Source: Zea mays
Lineage: Eukaryota > Streptophyta > Magnoliopsida > Poales > Poaceae
Direction: 5' to 3'
Length of the DNA: 64,000 nt
Assembly (NCBI RefSeq): GCF_902167145.1
Contig: NC_050099.1
Coordinates: 16,072,434 to 16,136,433, forward strand
The notes under the pieces were generated by a model. The model was not told the DNA's origin. It was given only the letters and a program-made list of their open reading frames with translations, and searched no databases. The position numbers and the translations under genes were made by a program. Shown piece after piece: positions 22,037-35,900 of the stretch (positions are counted from its first letter, which is position 1; each line of letters opens with the position of its first letter).

Positions 22037-23328
22037 TTAAAGGGAAATGCTCTCAACCATTTTCTTTAAGTGATTTTGGTGCTTGATAGCCATCACAAGT
22101 TCACAACCTTATGGTCTAACTAGTTTTCCTAGTTTTTGATCCACATGTTCATAAGTTCAAAAGTTCGGAATTTAAGACAGAAATAACTCAAAACCAACTA
22201 GAAAAGGGTAAAACTTGGAATAGATGAACTACGTCTAGTTCTACACTTTAGATAAGTTCTAAATACCCCTAGGAACATAATTGACACACCTAAGGAGGTT
22301 AGATAGCTCAGATTCAACAATTCACTCATTTAGAGCTAGTTTGAGAAAAAAACAGAAATATGAGTTGGAAAAAAGTCCAAGATCCATCACTTAGACTAGT
22401 TGGAAAGTCAAAACATATGTTTGTCTAAGTCATAGGAACATCTTCAAGGCCAGTCAAAAATATTTGTAGAAGATTTGATCAAAGAAGAAAAAAATTGGCT
22501 TGCTCGCTAGCGCATCGGACCGTCCGTGCAGGAGGTCGAGACTTGGCCTTTTCCCATCTGGCGCACCGAACTAGTCCGATGGCTATCTAGACTATCTACA
22601 CAGAGAGGGTGTATAATAGGACTTCGGGAGCTGGCGCACCGGACTGGTTCGGTGGTGCAATGAACCGTCTAACAAACGCCCAACGGTCGACTGACAATCC
22701 CAACGGCTCCCTGCTCTGACCATTGATGATGGTTCGGTGGTGCACCAGACCGGCACTGTAGTTGGTCCAGTGCACCCGCAAACAGTGCAACTTTTGAACT
22801 TTTCTCCAATGGCTCTTTTGGTGGTTGGGGGCTATAAATACCCTCCAAACCAGCACATTGAAGACACAAGAACTACTCCTACATACTACACATCAAGTAC
22901 AACACATCCCAAGCATTCAAATCCATTCACGCGTCACATTTGATTGATTTGAGTTTGAGAGGCTTAGCGACTTGTACATTCGAGTGTTTCGAGTTCTTGT
23001 GATCTTTATTTGAGCTTTCATTCTCACTTTCCCTCCCCCATTCTCTTTGTTGTAAAGTGTGGGAAGAGACTCCATTCTTCGTTTGGAGGTCCTTATGGGA
23101 CTTGTGTCCTTGTGAAGTGAAAAGCTTAATCGGTCTCTGTGACCGTTTGAGAGATGGAAAAGGTTGAAAGAGACTCGTCCTTAGTGGACTCCTCAACGAG
23201 GATGCACATTCTTCAAACCAGAACCTCATGAAACAAATTGTCATGTTCATTGCATTGATCTTGGCTTTGCGATTTGATTCTTCCTCTCTCCTCTCTCTTG
23301 TTCTCTTGCTTGTTATTGATTTGATTTG
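22037..23328 (+). repeat. Sire-E 3' LTR, first segment (interrupted by Sire-C)
   Basis: It starts TTAAAGGGAAATG (the terminal TG is mutated to TT) immediately after a polypurine tract. TATA (TATAAATA) at 22833-22840. Decayed GCACCGGACTGG-type palindrome halves lie at 22508-22760. It continues at 37372 beyond Sire-C. Confidence 0.85.
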
Positions 23329-24524
23329 TGAAAGGGAAATGTGCCCTTGGGCCATTTCTATAAAATGTTTTGGTGATTAGATGTACGACACAAATTACTT
23401 TGATTCAAATGTGCTAAAGAAGATGCAAAGCGAGAATAAGGTATGTTTCTAGCCTTAGTGAATTGTTTTTATACTAACAGATTTACCTAAGTGCTAGGAA
23501 AAACATCAAAAGAAAATGGAGAATATTTGGCTGAGTTCAGCCAAACCAGAACCAGCCTGTGTTGCACCGGACTGTCCGGTGCCCAGGCTGGCCCGGCGAC
23601 GAACTCGTCGCTCTCGAGAAAAAGACAAAGGTGTTGCGGCTAAAAGTCATCGGACTGTCCGGTGAGCCAACGGCGCCCGCGGCCAACGGTCGGCAGCGCA
23701 ATCAGCGGGCGACGCGTGGCCCGCGCCAACGGTCAGTTGGTCACACCGGACTGTCTGGTGCGCCAATGGGACCAAAGGTCCAATGGTCGGCTGCGCCCGA
23801 TAAGGAAGGAGATCAGGCACCATACAACTACTGTTCATGTCCGGTGGTGCACCGGACTGTCTGGTGTGTCACCCGATAGAAGGCAAGAATTGCCTTCCAA
23901 TTGGATCTCCAACGGCTCCTAGCTGCCTTAGGGCTATAAAAGGGACCCATAGGCGCATGGAGCAGAACACCAAGCATTCACCAAACATTCTAAGACTCCT
24001 AGACTTTGCCACCACGCACTCGAATCATCGTGTTAGAGATTTGAGCACCGTTTGAGTTGTAAACTCCCTACGCCGTGTTTTGTGCTCACGTCTTGGCTTG
24101 TGTGCGTGTGTTTGCTGCGTTTCTAGTCTTGTGCATGTTGTTTTCCCTCCCTTACTCTTGTGCTTTTCGTGTGATCAACATTGTAAGGGCGAGAGGCTCC
24201 AACTTGTGGATATTGCTCGCAAACAGGAAAAGACTGCTAAGGAAGAAAACTGTGGTACTCAAAGTTGATCATTGGATCACTTGAGAGGGATTGAGTGTAA
24301 TCCTTGACCGAAGGAGGTCACCACAACGTGGAGTAGGCATTGGCCAAACCACGTGATAAAAAACACTGTGTCTCGTGTCCCTCCTCATTGTGATTGATTT
24401 TCTTCTAGAGTTCTCACTTTAGCAACTTGGTTTTAATTGCACTAACATTTTATAACCAAGCTTTGGCAATTTAGTATTGAATTTTTTAAGATCACCTATT
24501 CACCCCCCCCTCTAGGTGCTCTCA
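23329..24524 (+). repeat. Sire-C 5' LTR (1196 bp)
   Basis: Starts TGAAAGGGAAATGTGCCC and ends CTAGGTGCTCTCA. TATA (TATAAAAG) at 23935-23942. A 19-bp imperfect palindrome GAAGGCAAGAATTGCCTTC at 23879-23897 lies 37 bp upstream of the TATA box. Palindrome units (CACCGGACTGTCCGGTG and variants) span 23565-23865. Confidence 0.93.
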
Positions 24525-24526
24525 AT

Positions 24527-24539
24527 TGGTATCAGAGTC
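24527..24539 (+). promoter_or_regulatory. Primer-binding site of Sire-C
   Basis: TGGTATCAGAGTC, two bases after the 5' LTR, complementary to the 3' end of initiator tRNA-Met with one mismatch near its end. Confidence 0.88.
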
Positions 24540-24575
24540 GTACTCTTCATTTAAAGGGGCTAACCGCCCGAAGAG

Positions 24576-26946
24576 ATGGATCCTAAAGGCAAGGGGATGG
24601 TGATCAACGATAAGGAGATCTTCAACGAGCCAAGAGACGACAAGCCCACGGACTCAGGTTCGAGTCATAAGAAGAGAGATGGGAAGAAAAAGAGACGTAT
24701 TGAGAAGATCATCTACTACGACAGCGACACCTCCTCATCTTCACCAAAGGATGACGACGACGACGACTCCTCGTCCAAAAAGAAAACGGTTAATCAAAAT
24801 TGCCCCTTTGATTATTCTCGCATTCCTTACAATTCAAATGCTCATTTACTCTTTATTCCAATTGGAAAAACCCCACACTTCGATGGAGAGGACTACTCAT
24901 TTTGGAGTCATAAAATGCGTAGTCACTTATTTTCCCTCCATCCTAGCATCTGGGAAATTGTAGAAAACAGAATGCATTTTGATAGTACTGATAACCCTGT
25001 ATTTATCAATGAACAAATACATAAAAATACCCAATCTACTACTGTTTTGCTAGCATCTCTCTGGAGGGATGAATATAACAAAGTAAGTGGCTTGGACAAT
25101 GCCAAGCAAATCTGGGATACCCTCAAAGTCTCTCACGAAGGGAATGACACCACCATGATCACCAAAATGGAACTAGTGGAAGGCGAGCTAGGGAGATTCG
25201 CGATGATAAGGGGAGAAGAGCCAACATAGACATACAATAAGCTAAAGACCCTTGTCAACATAATTCGAAGCTATGGGAGTACAAGATGGACAGAACATGA
25301 CGCCGTCCGACTCATGCTTAGGTCATTTACGGTTATTGACCCCCATCTTGTAAATCTTATTCGTGAAAACCCCAGGTACACTAAGATGACGCCCGAGGAA
25401 ATCCTTGGAAAATTCGTAAGCGGGCGTATGATGGTGAAAGAAGCACGATACGTGGACGATGCCTTGAACGGTCCACTTTCCATCTACGAGTCGCAGCTCG
25501 TTACTCTCAAAGCAACCAGCAGCAAGGAGGCGCTACCTAGCAAGGTAGCACAAGTGGAGGCTGCCGGGCTCAATGTGGATGAGATGGCGCTCATCATCAA
25601 ATGCTTCAAGACCGCACTAAAAGGACGTAAGGAGTACCCCAACAAGAACAGGTCAAAGGGAAAATGCTCCTGCTTCAAATGCGGTAAGACTGGTCACTTT
25701 ATTGCACAATGCCCCGATAACGATAATGACCAGGCACAAGAGAAGCATGGGAAGAGGGAAAAGAAGAAAAACTACATAAAGGCCAAGGGCGAGGCACACA
25801 TCGTGAAGGAATGGGACTCCAAATGTTCCTCATCCGACTTCGACGATGAAGGACTAGCTGCCTCGGCCTTCAACAAATCTTTGCTCTTCCCAAACGAACG
25901 CCATACGTGCCTTATGGCCAAGGAGAAGAAGGTATGTATTCGAGACACTCCCAAATATACTTCTTCTAGTGACGAAGAATCGTTTGATGATGAAGTAGAT
26001 TATACTGATTTGTTTAAAGGATTAGATAGAACTAAGGTAGACAAAATAAATGAATTAATTGATGCTCTTAACGAAAAGGATAGATTGATAGAAAAGCAAG
26101 AAGATATTTTGTATGAGGAACATGATAAATTCATTAGTGTTCAAAAATCTCTTGCTCTAGAAGTCAAGAAAAATGAAATACTATCCTTTGAATTTTCTAC
26201 CTGTCATGAATCTATCTCTAGCCTAAAGAATTTAAATGATGATTTGAATGCTAAGCTAGAGAAAGTTAATGTAACTAGTTCATGTGTAGAGCATGTTGTT
26301 ATTTGCAATAGATGTAAAGACTTTGATGTTGATGCTTGTAATGAACATGTTTCTACTATTGCTAAGTTAAACAATGAAGTTGCAAGTCTTAATGCTCAAC
26401 TTAAGACTTACAAAGAAAGTTATGAAAAACTAAAATTTGCTAGGGATGCCTACACCATTGGTAGACACCCATCAATTAAGGATGGAATTGGTTTCCGAAC
26501 GGAAACCAAGAACTTAACAAGCCAAAGGACTTCTAGTCTCAACAAGGAGAAAGGGAAGGCTCATATGGCTAGTAGTTCTCAAAAGAACCATGCCTAACTT
26601 TATGATAAGAAATTTACTAGCTGTGCTCATAATGATAGGTGTTATGATAATATTGTTTCTCATAATACTGCATTTAATCCTCATGCTATGGTTGCATCCA
26701 ACTCTACATATGCTTATGGTAGAAATAGGCCTAGGCGTAATCATGTTGTGTCTCATGCGCCTAGGAAAGCATTCACTGGTCCCACTACTGTTTATCATGT
26801 ATGTAATGCTTCTTTTGTACTCTCATGTAAAAATGCTAAAATAGTTGCTAGAAAATTGGGATCTCAATGCAAGGGAGACAAGTTTTGCATTTGGGTTCCA
26901 AAACTTGTTGTAACTAACCTTGTAGGACCCAACAAAAGTTGGGTAC
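24576..26946 (+). pseudogene. gag: gag of Sire-C (two nonsense lesions, cut by solo LTR)
   Basis: ATG at 24576 ([14 protein letters not shown]). The frame is open to a TAG at 25227-25229 (CAG in related copies), continues in the same frame through the zinc knuckle CFKCGKTGHFIAQC to a TAA at 26595-26597, then degenerates. The coiled-coil region is still recognisable. The last codons of gag are separated from their end by the solo LTR at 26947. Confidence 0.9.
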
Positions 26947-28145
26947 TGAAAGGGAAATAGGATTCAACATTTTCCTATAAATAATTTTGGAGGTTGAATG
27001 CCCAACACAAATAATTGGACTAACTAGTTTGCTCTAGATTATATTTTCTACAGGTGCATAAAGGTTCAACACAAACCAATAAAAAGATCAAGTTAGGGTT
27101 CAAAAAGAAAGGAGCAAAAGAAACCGAAGGGTGCCCTGGTCTGGCGCACCGGACTGTCCGGTGTGCTACCGGATAGTGTCCGGTGCACCAGGATCGTACA
27201 ACTCTAAACTCTTCACCTTCGGGTTTCTCCAGCGCCACTCCTCTATAATTCACCAGACTGTCCGGTGTGCCACTAGACTGTCCGGTGCACCAAGCGGAGC
27301 AACGGCTACCAGTCCAACGGTCGACTGCAACGGACGCCTGCAACGATACAGTGTGCGCAGAAGTCAGAGCAGCCGCCAGAGGCGCACCGAACAGTGAACA
27401 GTGCCTATCAGGTGCGGCACCGGACTGTCCGGTGCCACTAGAAGACAAAGCTCCAACGGTCAAAAGTGCCAGAACCCTAACGGTTGGGTGACGTGGCTGG
27501 CGCACCAGACTGTCCGGTGCGCCCATCGACAGCAGCCACCCCCAACGATTGTTTTGGTGGTTGGGGGCTATAAATACCCCTCAACCACCTCCACTCCAAC
27601 CATCCAAGCATTCAACACATTGCATTCAATACAAGAGCAATAGACTCCACTCCAAAGACATAATTCAAGTGATCGATCCGCTCAAAGTCCCCAATTCAAC
27701 TCTAGCGCATTAGGACTTGTGAGAGGATCATTTGTGTTTCATTGTTGCTCTTGTTTGCTTGGCTTGGCTTTCTTTTCTTTCTCACTTCTTACTCTCAAGT
27801 GATTTGTAAGCGAGGAAAGAGACACCAATTGTGTGGTGATCCTTGCGGGGTCTAAGTGACCCGTGAGATTAAGGAAGAAGCCTCACTCGGTCTAAGTGAC
27901 CGTTTAAGAGAGGGAAAGGGTTGAAAGAGACCCGGTCTTTGTGACCACCTCAACGGGGACTAGGTTCTTTAGAACCGAACCTCGGTAAAACAAATCACCG
28001 TGTCATCCGCTTTATTTTCTTGGTTGATTTGTTTTCCCCTCTCTCCCAGACTTAATATTTGTTCTAACGCTAACCCTGGCTTGTAGTGTGTTTAAAGTTG
28101 TAAATTTCAATTTTCGCCTATCCACCCCCCTCTAGGCGACTTTCA
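26947..28145 (+). repeat. Solo LTR S2 (Opie-like, 1199 bp) with TSD GGTAC
   Basis: Starts TGAAAGGGAAATAGG and ends CTAGGCGACTTTCA. Flanked by GGTAC at 26942-26946 and 28146-28150. TATA (TATAAATA) at 27569-27576. CACCGGACTGTCCGGTG-type units at 27147-27520. It has the same terminal sequence as the inverted LTR at 52941. No internal region, so solo. Confidence 0.95.
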
Positions 28146-28172
28146 GGTACCTAAAACCCAAGCTTAATTACC

Positions 28173-31100
28173 TTGCAGGTCTATGCATCCGAGGGCTCAA
28201 GCTGGATAATTGATAGCGGATGCACAAACCACATGACAGGGGAGGAGAAAATGTTCACCTCCTATGTCAAAAACAGGGATTCCCAAGACACCATCATCTT
28301 TGGAGATGGGAATCAAGGCAAGGTTAAAGGCTTGGGCAAGATATCCATCACGACCGAGCATTCAATATCAAATGTGTTTTTAGTAGAATCGCTCGGATAT
28401 AATTTACTGTCTGTAAGTCAATTGTGTCATATGGGCTACAACTGCTTATTTATAAATATTGATGTATCTATCTTTAGAAGGAGTGATGGTTCATTAGCCT
28501 TTAAGGGTGTATTAGATGACAAGCTCTATTTAGTAGATTTCTCAAAGGAGAATGCCAATCTAGATGCATGCTTAATTGCTAAGACTAATATGGGCTGGCT
28601 CTGGCACCGCCGTCTAGCACATGTTGGGATGAAGAACCTTCATAAACTTCTAAAGGGAGATCATGTGTTAGGACTAACCGATGTCTGTTTTGAGAAAGAC
28701 AGAACTTGTGCAGCATGCCAAGCAGGGAAACAGGTGGGAAGCACTCATCAAAGCAAGAACGTGATGACGACATCAAGACCACTGGAACTCCTCCACATGG
28801 ATCTCTTTGGCCCCGTTGCTTATCTCAGCATCGGGGGAAGTAAGTATGGTCTTGTAATAGTTGATGATTTTTCCCGCTTCACTTGGGTGTTCTTTTTATA
28901 GGATAAATCCAAAACTCAAGGAACCCTAAAGCGCTTCTTAAGGAGAGCTCAAAATGAATTTGAGCTAAAGGTGAAAAAGATAAGAAGCGATAATGGGTCC
29001 GAGTTCAAGAATATACAAGTTGAAGAATATCTTGAGGAGGAAGGAATCAAGCACGAGTTCTCCGCTCCCTACACACCACAGCAAAATGGTGTGGTAGAGA
29101 GGAAGAACAGGATGCTAATCGACATGGCGAGAATGATGCTTGGAGAACACAAGATGCCTAAGGGGTTTTGGTCGAAAGCTGTGAACACAGCCTGCCATGC
29201 CATAAACCAGCCTTATCTGCAACGCCTCTTTAAGAAGACATCCTATGAACTCCTAATTGGTAACAAGCCTAATGTTTCCTACTTTCGTGTATTTGGGAGC
29301 AAATGCTACATTTTGGTAAAGAAAGGTAGGCATTCAAAGTTTGCTCCCAAAGTTGTAGAAGGTTTTTTTACTAGGATATGACTCAAATACAAAGGCGTAT
29401 AGGGTCTTCAACAAATTATCAGGATTGGTTGAAGTCTCTAGCGACGTTGTATTTGATGAGACTAATGGCTCTCCAAGAGAGCAAGTTGATCTTGATGATG
29501 TAGATGAAGATGAGGTTCCGACGGCCGCAATACGAACAATGGCGATAGGTGATGTGCGACCACAGGAACAACAAGAACAACATCAACCTTCTTCCTCTAT
29601 GATGGTGCATCCCCCAACTCAATACCATGAACAGGTACATCAATAAGAAGGGCAGGATCAAGGGGGGCACATGAAGAACAGGATAAGGAGGAAGAAGCAT
29701 CACGGACCCCTCCAACTCAAGTCTGAACGACGATCCAAAGAAATCATCCAGTGGATCAGATTCTGGGTGACATCAGCAAGGGAGTAATAACTCACTCACG
29801 ATTAGCCAATTTTTGTGAGCATTACTCGTTTGTTTCTTCTATTGAGCCTTTCTGGGTAGAAGAAGCCTTGCAGGATCTGGACTGGGTGTTGGCCATGCAG
29901 GAAGAGCTCAACAACTTCAAAAGGAATGAAGTTTGGAGCCTGGTGTCAGATCCCAAGCAAAACATTGTTGGAACCAAATGGGTGTTCTGCAACAAGCAAG
30001 ACGAACACGGTGTGGTGACAAAAAACAAGGCTCGACTTGTGGCAAAAGGTTATGCCCAAGTCGCAGGTTTGGATTTTGAGGAGACATTTGCTCCTGTGGC
30101 TAGGTTAGAATCAATTCGGATTTTATTAGCCTATGCCGCTCACCATTCCTTTAAGTTGTTCCAAATGGACGTGAAGAGCGCTTTCCTCAACGGACCGATC
30201 AACGAGGAGGTATACGTGGAACAACCACCTGGCTTTGAGGATGATAGGTATCCCGACCACGTCTACAAGCTCTCTAAGGCGCTCTATGGACTTAAGCAAG
30301 CCCCAAGAGCATGGTATGAATGCCTTAGATTTTCTTATTGCTAATGCTTTCAAGGTTGGGAAAGCTGATCCTACTCTGTTCACAAAGACGTGTAATGGTG
30401 ATCTTTTCTTATGCCAAATATATGTCGATGACATTATATTTGGTTCTACTAATCAAAAGTCTTGTGAGGAGTTTAGTAGGGTGATGATGCAAAAGTTCGA
30501 GAAGTCGATGATGGGCGAGTTGAACTACTTCCTTGGATTTCAAGTGTAGCAACTCAAGGAAGGCACCTTCATCTCCCAAATTAAGTACACTCAAGATCTT
30601 CTCAAGGGGTTTGGGATGAAGGATGCAAAGCCCGCAAAGACACCGATGGGAACTGACGGACATCTAGACCTCAACAAAGGAGGTAAGTCCGTTGATCAAA
30701 AGGCATTCCGGTCAATGACAGAATCATTACTTTATCTTTATGCTAGTAGACCGGATATTATGCTAAGCGTATGCATGTGTGCTAGATTTCAATCCGACCC
30801 CAAGGAGTGTGACCTTGTGGCCGTTAAGCGAATACTTAGATATTTAGTCTCTACGCCTTGCTTCGGGATCTGGTATCCAAAGGGGTCTAACTTTGACTTA
30901 ATCGGATACTTAGACTCCGATTATGCCGGGTGCAAGGTTGATAGGAAGAGCACATCAGGGACTTATCAGTTTCTGGGAAGGTCCTGGTGTCTTGGAGCTC
31001 TAAGAAACAAACATCTGTTGCCCTATCCACCGCTGAGGCCGAGTATGTTGCCGCAGGACAGTGTTGCGCACAACTACTTTGGATGAGGCAAACCCTCCGG

Positions 31101-31371
31101 GCTTTGGCTACAATATGAGCAAAGTCCCACTTCTATGTGACAATGAGAGTGCAATCCGCTTGGCGGATAATCCTGTTGAACACAGCAGCACTAAGCACAT
31201 AGACATCTAGCATCACTTCCTGAGAGACCACCAGCAAAGGGGAGACATCGATATCTATCACATTAGCACCGAGAACTAGCTAGCTGATATCTTCACCAAG
31301 CCTTTAGATGAGAAAAGGTTTTGCAGTTGCTTAGTGAGCTAAATGTCTTAGATTCACGTAACTTGGAATGA
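28173..31371 (+). pseudogene. pol: pol of Sire-C (multiple stops and frameshifts)
   Basis: Opens with the protease [13 protein letters not shown]. The H-H-C-C region, integrase ([23 protein letters not shown]), RT (YVDDIIFGS) and RNase H blocks are all recognisable. Lesions include TAG at about 28902 (after VFFL), a T insertion in a homopolymer near 29370, a stop after VHQ at 29644-29646, frame changes near 30330 and 30990, TAG at 30547-30549 and TAG near 31278. Ends about 31371. Non-functional. Confidence 0.93.
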
Positions 31372-32125
31372 TCTATAGCATACATGTGTTTTATGCATTT
31401 GATCATGTTACTTTAAGCTTTACTGTCTTTAATTGCTTATATGTACAAAGTCATCCCCGGACCTCACAAGTCCCTATGCAAATGATGCACATGTTTAGGG
31501 GGGATGTGCTACAACTTGACACCTTTGAGAATAACTTGTTTGTTGAGTGCACTTGAAGTAGTCTCGAAGGAATATTGAAAGGGAAACGTGAACTTGGACA
31601 TAGAGAGAGCTTCCACTGCATTTTGGTAAAATGTATCTTATCCTAAGTTCTTTGTTGTACTCTCATTGCCTTTAAGCTCTTATTTAACATTTTGGTGAGG
31701 CAATGGGGTTAAAGGGCCAAAAGTTATCCCGTTTTGGTTCTTAATGCCAAAGGGGGAGCAATTAAGGCCAAAGCAAATGGGTCAGCCAACCACTTGTGAA
31801 TTTAAAAATTTTAGAGTTAGAATTTGTATTTCGTCCAAAATCCTCTCATTGCAAAATTTGGTCTCTTATTGGAGAATTTTGATTATGGGAAAAAGGGGAG
31901 TTTTGGCACTTAATCAAATTTACTCTTGAAAGATCTCTCTATTTGCCCAAACAAGTGTGTTTGACTTAGAGATAGGAAAATGAATTTGTTTTGTGAAAAT
32001 AAACCAAGTGGTGGCAAAAGCGATCCAAATATGCCAAATCCTAGTGAAGTTAAAACTTGAGAATGGTATTGCACTCCTTAGTTGCTTTTCAATGTGTTGG
32101 CATAAATCACCAAAAAGGGAGAGAT
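31372..32125 (+). other. Sire-C 3' non-coding region with polypurine tracts
   Basis: Non-coding. Contains GGGGGGAT near 31498, AAAGGGGGAG at about 31748, AAAAAGGGGAG near 31889, and the LTR-adjacent AAAAAGGGAGAGAT ending at 32125. Confidence 0.75.
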
Positions 32126-32934
32126 TGAAAGGAAAATGTGCCCTTGGGCCATTTCTATAAAATGTTTTGGTGATTAGATGCCCGACACAAATTACTTTGA
32201 TTCAAATGTGCTAAAGAAGATGCAAAGCAAGAATCAATGTATGTTTCTAGCCTTAGTGAATTGTTTTTTATACTAACAGATTTACCTAAGTGCTAGGAAA
32301 AACATCAAAAGAAAATGGAGAAGATTTGGCTGAGTTCAGCCAAACCAGAACCAGTCTGTGGTGCATCGGACTGTCCGGTGTGCACCAGACAGTGTCTGGT
32401 GCCCAGGCTGGCCCGGCGACGAACTCGTCGCTCTCGGGAAAAAGACAAAGGCGTCGCAGCCAACGGTCGGCAGTGCAATCAACGGGGTGGCCCGCACCAA
32501 CGGTCAGTTGGTCACACCGGACTGTCCGGTGCGCCAACAGAACCGAAGGTCCAACGGTCGGCTGCGCCCGATAAGGAAGGAGATCAGGCACCGGACAGCT
32601 ACTGTTCATGTCAGGTGGTGCACCGAACTGTCTGATGTGCCACCCGACATAAGGCAAGAATTGCCTTCCAATTAGATCTCCAACGGCTCCTAGCTGCCTT
32701 ACGGCTATAAAAGGGACCCCTAGGCGTATGGAGCAGTACACCAATCATTCACTAAACATTCTAAGACACCTAGACTTCGCCACCACGCACTCGGATCATC
32801 GTGTTAGAGATTTGAGCACCGTTTGAGTTGTAAACTCCCTGCGCCGTGTTTTGTGCTCACGTCTTGGCTTGTGTGCATGTGTTTGATGTGTTTCTAGTCT
32901 TGTGAGTGTTGCTTTCTCTCCCTTACTCTTGTGC
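32126..32934 (+). repeat. Sire-C 3' LTR, first segment
   Basis: Starts TGAAAGGAAAATGTGCCC. Homologous to the 5' LTR at 23329 up to ...CTCTTGTGC, then interrupted by the 4.07-kb insertion. Confidence 0.92.
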
Positions 32935-35900
32935 TGTAAGGCCAACATTTGTATAAGAAAAAATAATAATAATAAATAAAGTAGTAAAATTCAGAAATCT
33001 CAATTTATACTTGAGTACTGAGAATTGAGGACTGAATTTTGAAAACCAAGAATCTTATTAGAAGAGAAGTAGTAGAAAGGTGTTCAATTAAACTAAATGA
33101 CTATTCATTTCAATAAATGATGCACCATAAACATTTATTTACATGGATATTCAATTTTGAAGTAACTTTTACTTCTTATCCCTCTTTCAAAAACAAGTAA
33201 TCGATAAATAATCATTTGAAGTAAATTTTCTGATCACACACTAAAAAAATGATAATTCCCTAAAATCAATAAAATGAATTACTATCTATTATTTGATTTG
33301 GGACATTTAATTAAAGGAGTATAATAATAATAAAAGAGTAAGCTAACCAAATAATCAAAACAAATAAATAATAAAATGATGATAAGATGAGAAGTGTTCC
33401 TCTCATGAACTGTATAATTAACACTTTAAGAGGTTCTATTAAAGAAATCCTGCTAAAAATATTATCCAAAAATCTTCCTATAAATAAGTATTAAACTTTG
33501 GATAAATCCCTAAGTTTAGTATACATTCAAATACATGACTTCTTCTTTGAAATAAATAACTAAAATATGTGTTTGTGGCTTATACTTGAAACATGTGGTT
33601 AAACAAATATTAAATAAATCCAATAAAACCCTTGCTTTTCATAATATAATTCTGTGTTGTGCACCCTAATTGATGTTTAAATTTGAAATCCTAATCAAGT
33701 TTGTGTTTGAAATGGGAACTTGAAATTTGAGAAAAGAAATAAAATAAAATAAACAGACCAAAACTCGTTGTTGGGCTGAAATCCCCATGTGCGGCCCAAC
33801 CAACTCTACCTTTCCCCCTCCGCGCAGCCCAGTTAGACTCTGCGCTTCCACTGCGCTACTGTCACCGCCAGGTGGGGCCGGATCGCTGACTCATCGTCTT
33901 CTAATGATTCTGTTCACCTTTTGCATGGAACCGGGGCAAGATCCGATCTCTCCACCCTCCCATCCAGACTCCCTCGTGAAACCTTGATCTGGGCCGCTAT
34001 AAATGGTGACCGCGACCTCTTCTTCTACTTCACCGCGCATGGCACCTAGCCAAATCCTCCGTGAGGAAGCAGAGGGATTGAGCAGAGTGCAGAAAACACC
34101 GCTACCGAGGACCTGTGTATGCATTGTCAGTCGCGGGTCATCAGTGGGACGTGGAGATTCTTTAGGGCTTGTTCGGTTATTTTCAATCCATATGGATTGG
34201 AGGCGATTGATACAGATTGAGAGGGATTTTGATTTATTAGGGATTGAAACCCCCTCAATCCCCCTTAATCCATATGGATTAGGGTAGAACCGAACAAGCC
34301 CTTAGGTGTCAAGGAACCTAATGGCGGGGTGCTCCGCGCGGAGTGGTGCTCTTCCTGGGCAACCTTGGTATTCGGAGGCGTCCGAATTCCTCGCTGACGC
34401 TGCCCAACACCATTGCTCCGCCCCTCACCGTGATTGGGATCCTCTACTACACGACGTCTAGTAAGACCGCGTCCATATGATTCGCGTAACTGTATGCTAT
34501 GAGTAGACGATCTCGGGATGGCCGTGGGGCCCGATAGCGAAGAACCGACGGGCTCACCGGTGGTTTTCGCCACCATGAGCTATGCGCTGCCGCCTGGGTT
34601 CCGTCCGAGGGTAGAAGAACGTTTGTGGATTGTGGATCCATATGTGGTTGGCCAAGATTAGATTAGAGAAAATCGTTTGTGCGCCGTCGATCCCGTGTTG
34701 GACGACCATGATCGCGTGTAGCGTACCCCTTCGTCAAATAAATCTGAGACGTAGGATGGTAGTTCGATGACCGAGATTAGATCCCATCCTCATAAAACCC
34801 TAGCCGCATGATTTTAATCGGATGCCCCACGTTGCGTACCGGTTCGGAGTGAATCGGGATCTAATAATCCGCACCGTCCATTTGTGATCGTGCGGCCCAG
34901 ATTTGATCATACCCCTTCGCGGGTATGTTTTACTAAAGAGCCCCTGGAAATTTGAAAATAGAACCCACAGTCCCGTGCTGCTATGCGCTGAGTCTAGGAA
35001 ATCTTTGCGAGATAGCCCCTGTACTTCTATTTATTTAGAGCGCAGTCCAGCCAATAGTAAAATCTGAGAAATTCATTTCTAAAATGATTTTTAATGTAAA
35101 AAATAAGTGCTATAATTTGTTTAATTCATAGAAATTCATATGATGTCCAAATCAGTTCATTTCAATTTCTATAATTCTATAATATTATTGTTTATCACTT
35201 AGTGCCTCTGTTTTGGCATGAAAGTCACAACAAAATTTATATTCTAATTAATATTGTACAAAACACATAGAATCTTTAGAAATTCATGACTTAAAATCTA
35301 TAACTCCGATTTGATCCGTTCAAGTTGCGTTAGTCTCATATAAATATTTACTATGCAATAACAACATTTATTGTACCATGTCTTGTTCTTTTATAATTAG
35401 GTCTTTATTTAACCTATGTTGGTTAGTTTTGATAATCTACTTACCATTATAATCTACTAAAATATGATCTATGGTCAATTTATAATTTAGATTAAAGTTG
35501 AATTAATTACTACTTTAGGTTATTTTTCTCTGGAATTATAAAATAAACATAGAACCCAGTGTTAATCATTTAATCACCTCATAACTTGATGACCACGACT
35601 CCGATCTTAGTAGTTCTCGATCCCATGATCTCGTAGCGACACGTAGATTATTATTATTCAGTTTGTACTTATGTTTGGTGTGATGTTAATTTTGTCTATA
35701 CCATGTTTGTTTTATTGCTACGACTAGCAGCGAGGTTACGAGTCACTTGAAGAGCAAGTGGTAACTGGAATCTCAAGTGCCAGGCAAGTTGTGCCCTTGA
35801 TCTACTTTTGTTATCCAATAATATTCTTTATTATCACTATTCAATGCATAGGTTTAATTTTGATGGGACCCAATAGGTCACCCTAGACTGTTTATTTTTT

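Noticed and set aside
33787..34641. Several 60-100 codon frames in S3
   Set aside because: Short, on both strands, interrupted by the MITE, and without recognisable motifs; taken as chance in a GC-richer part of the insertion.
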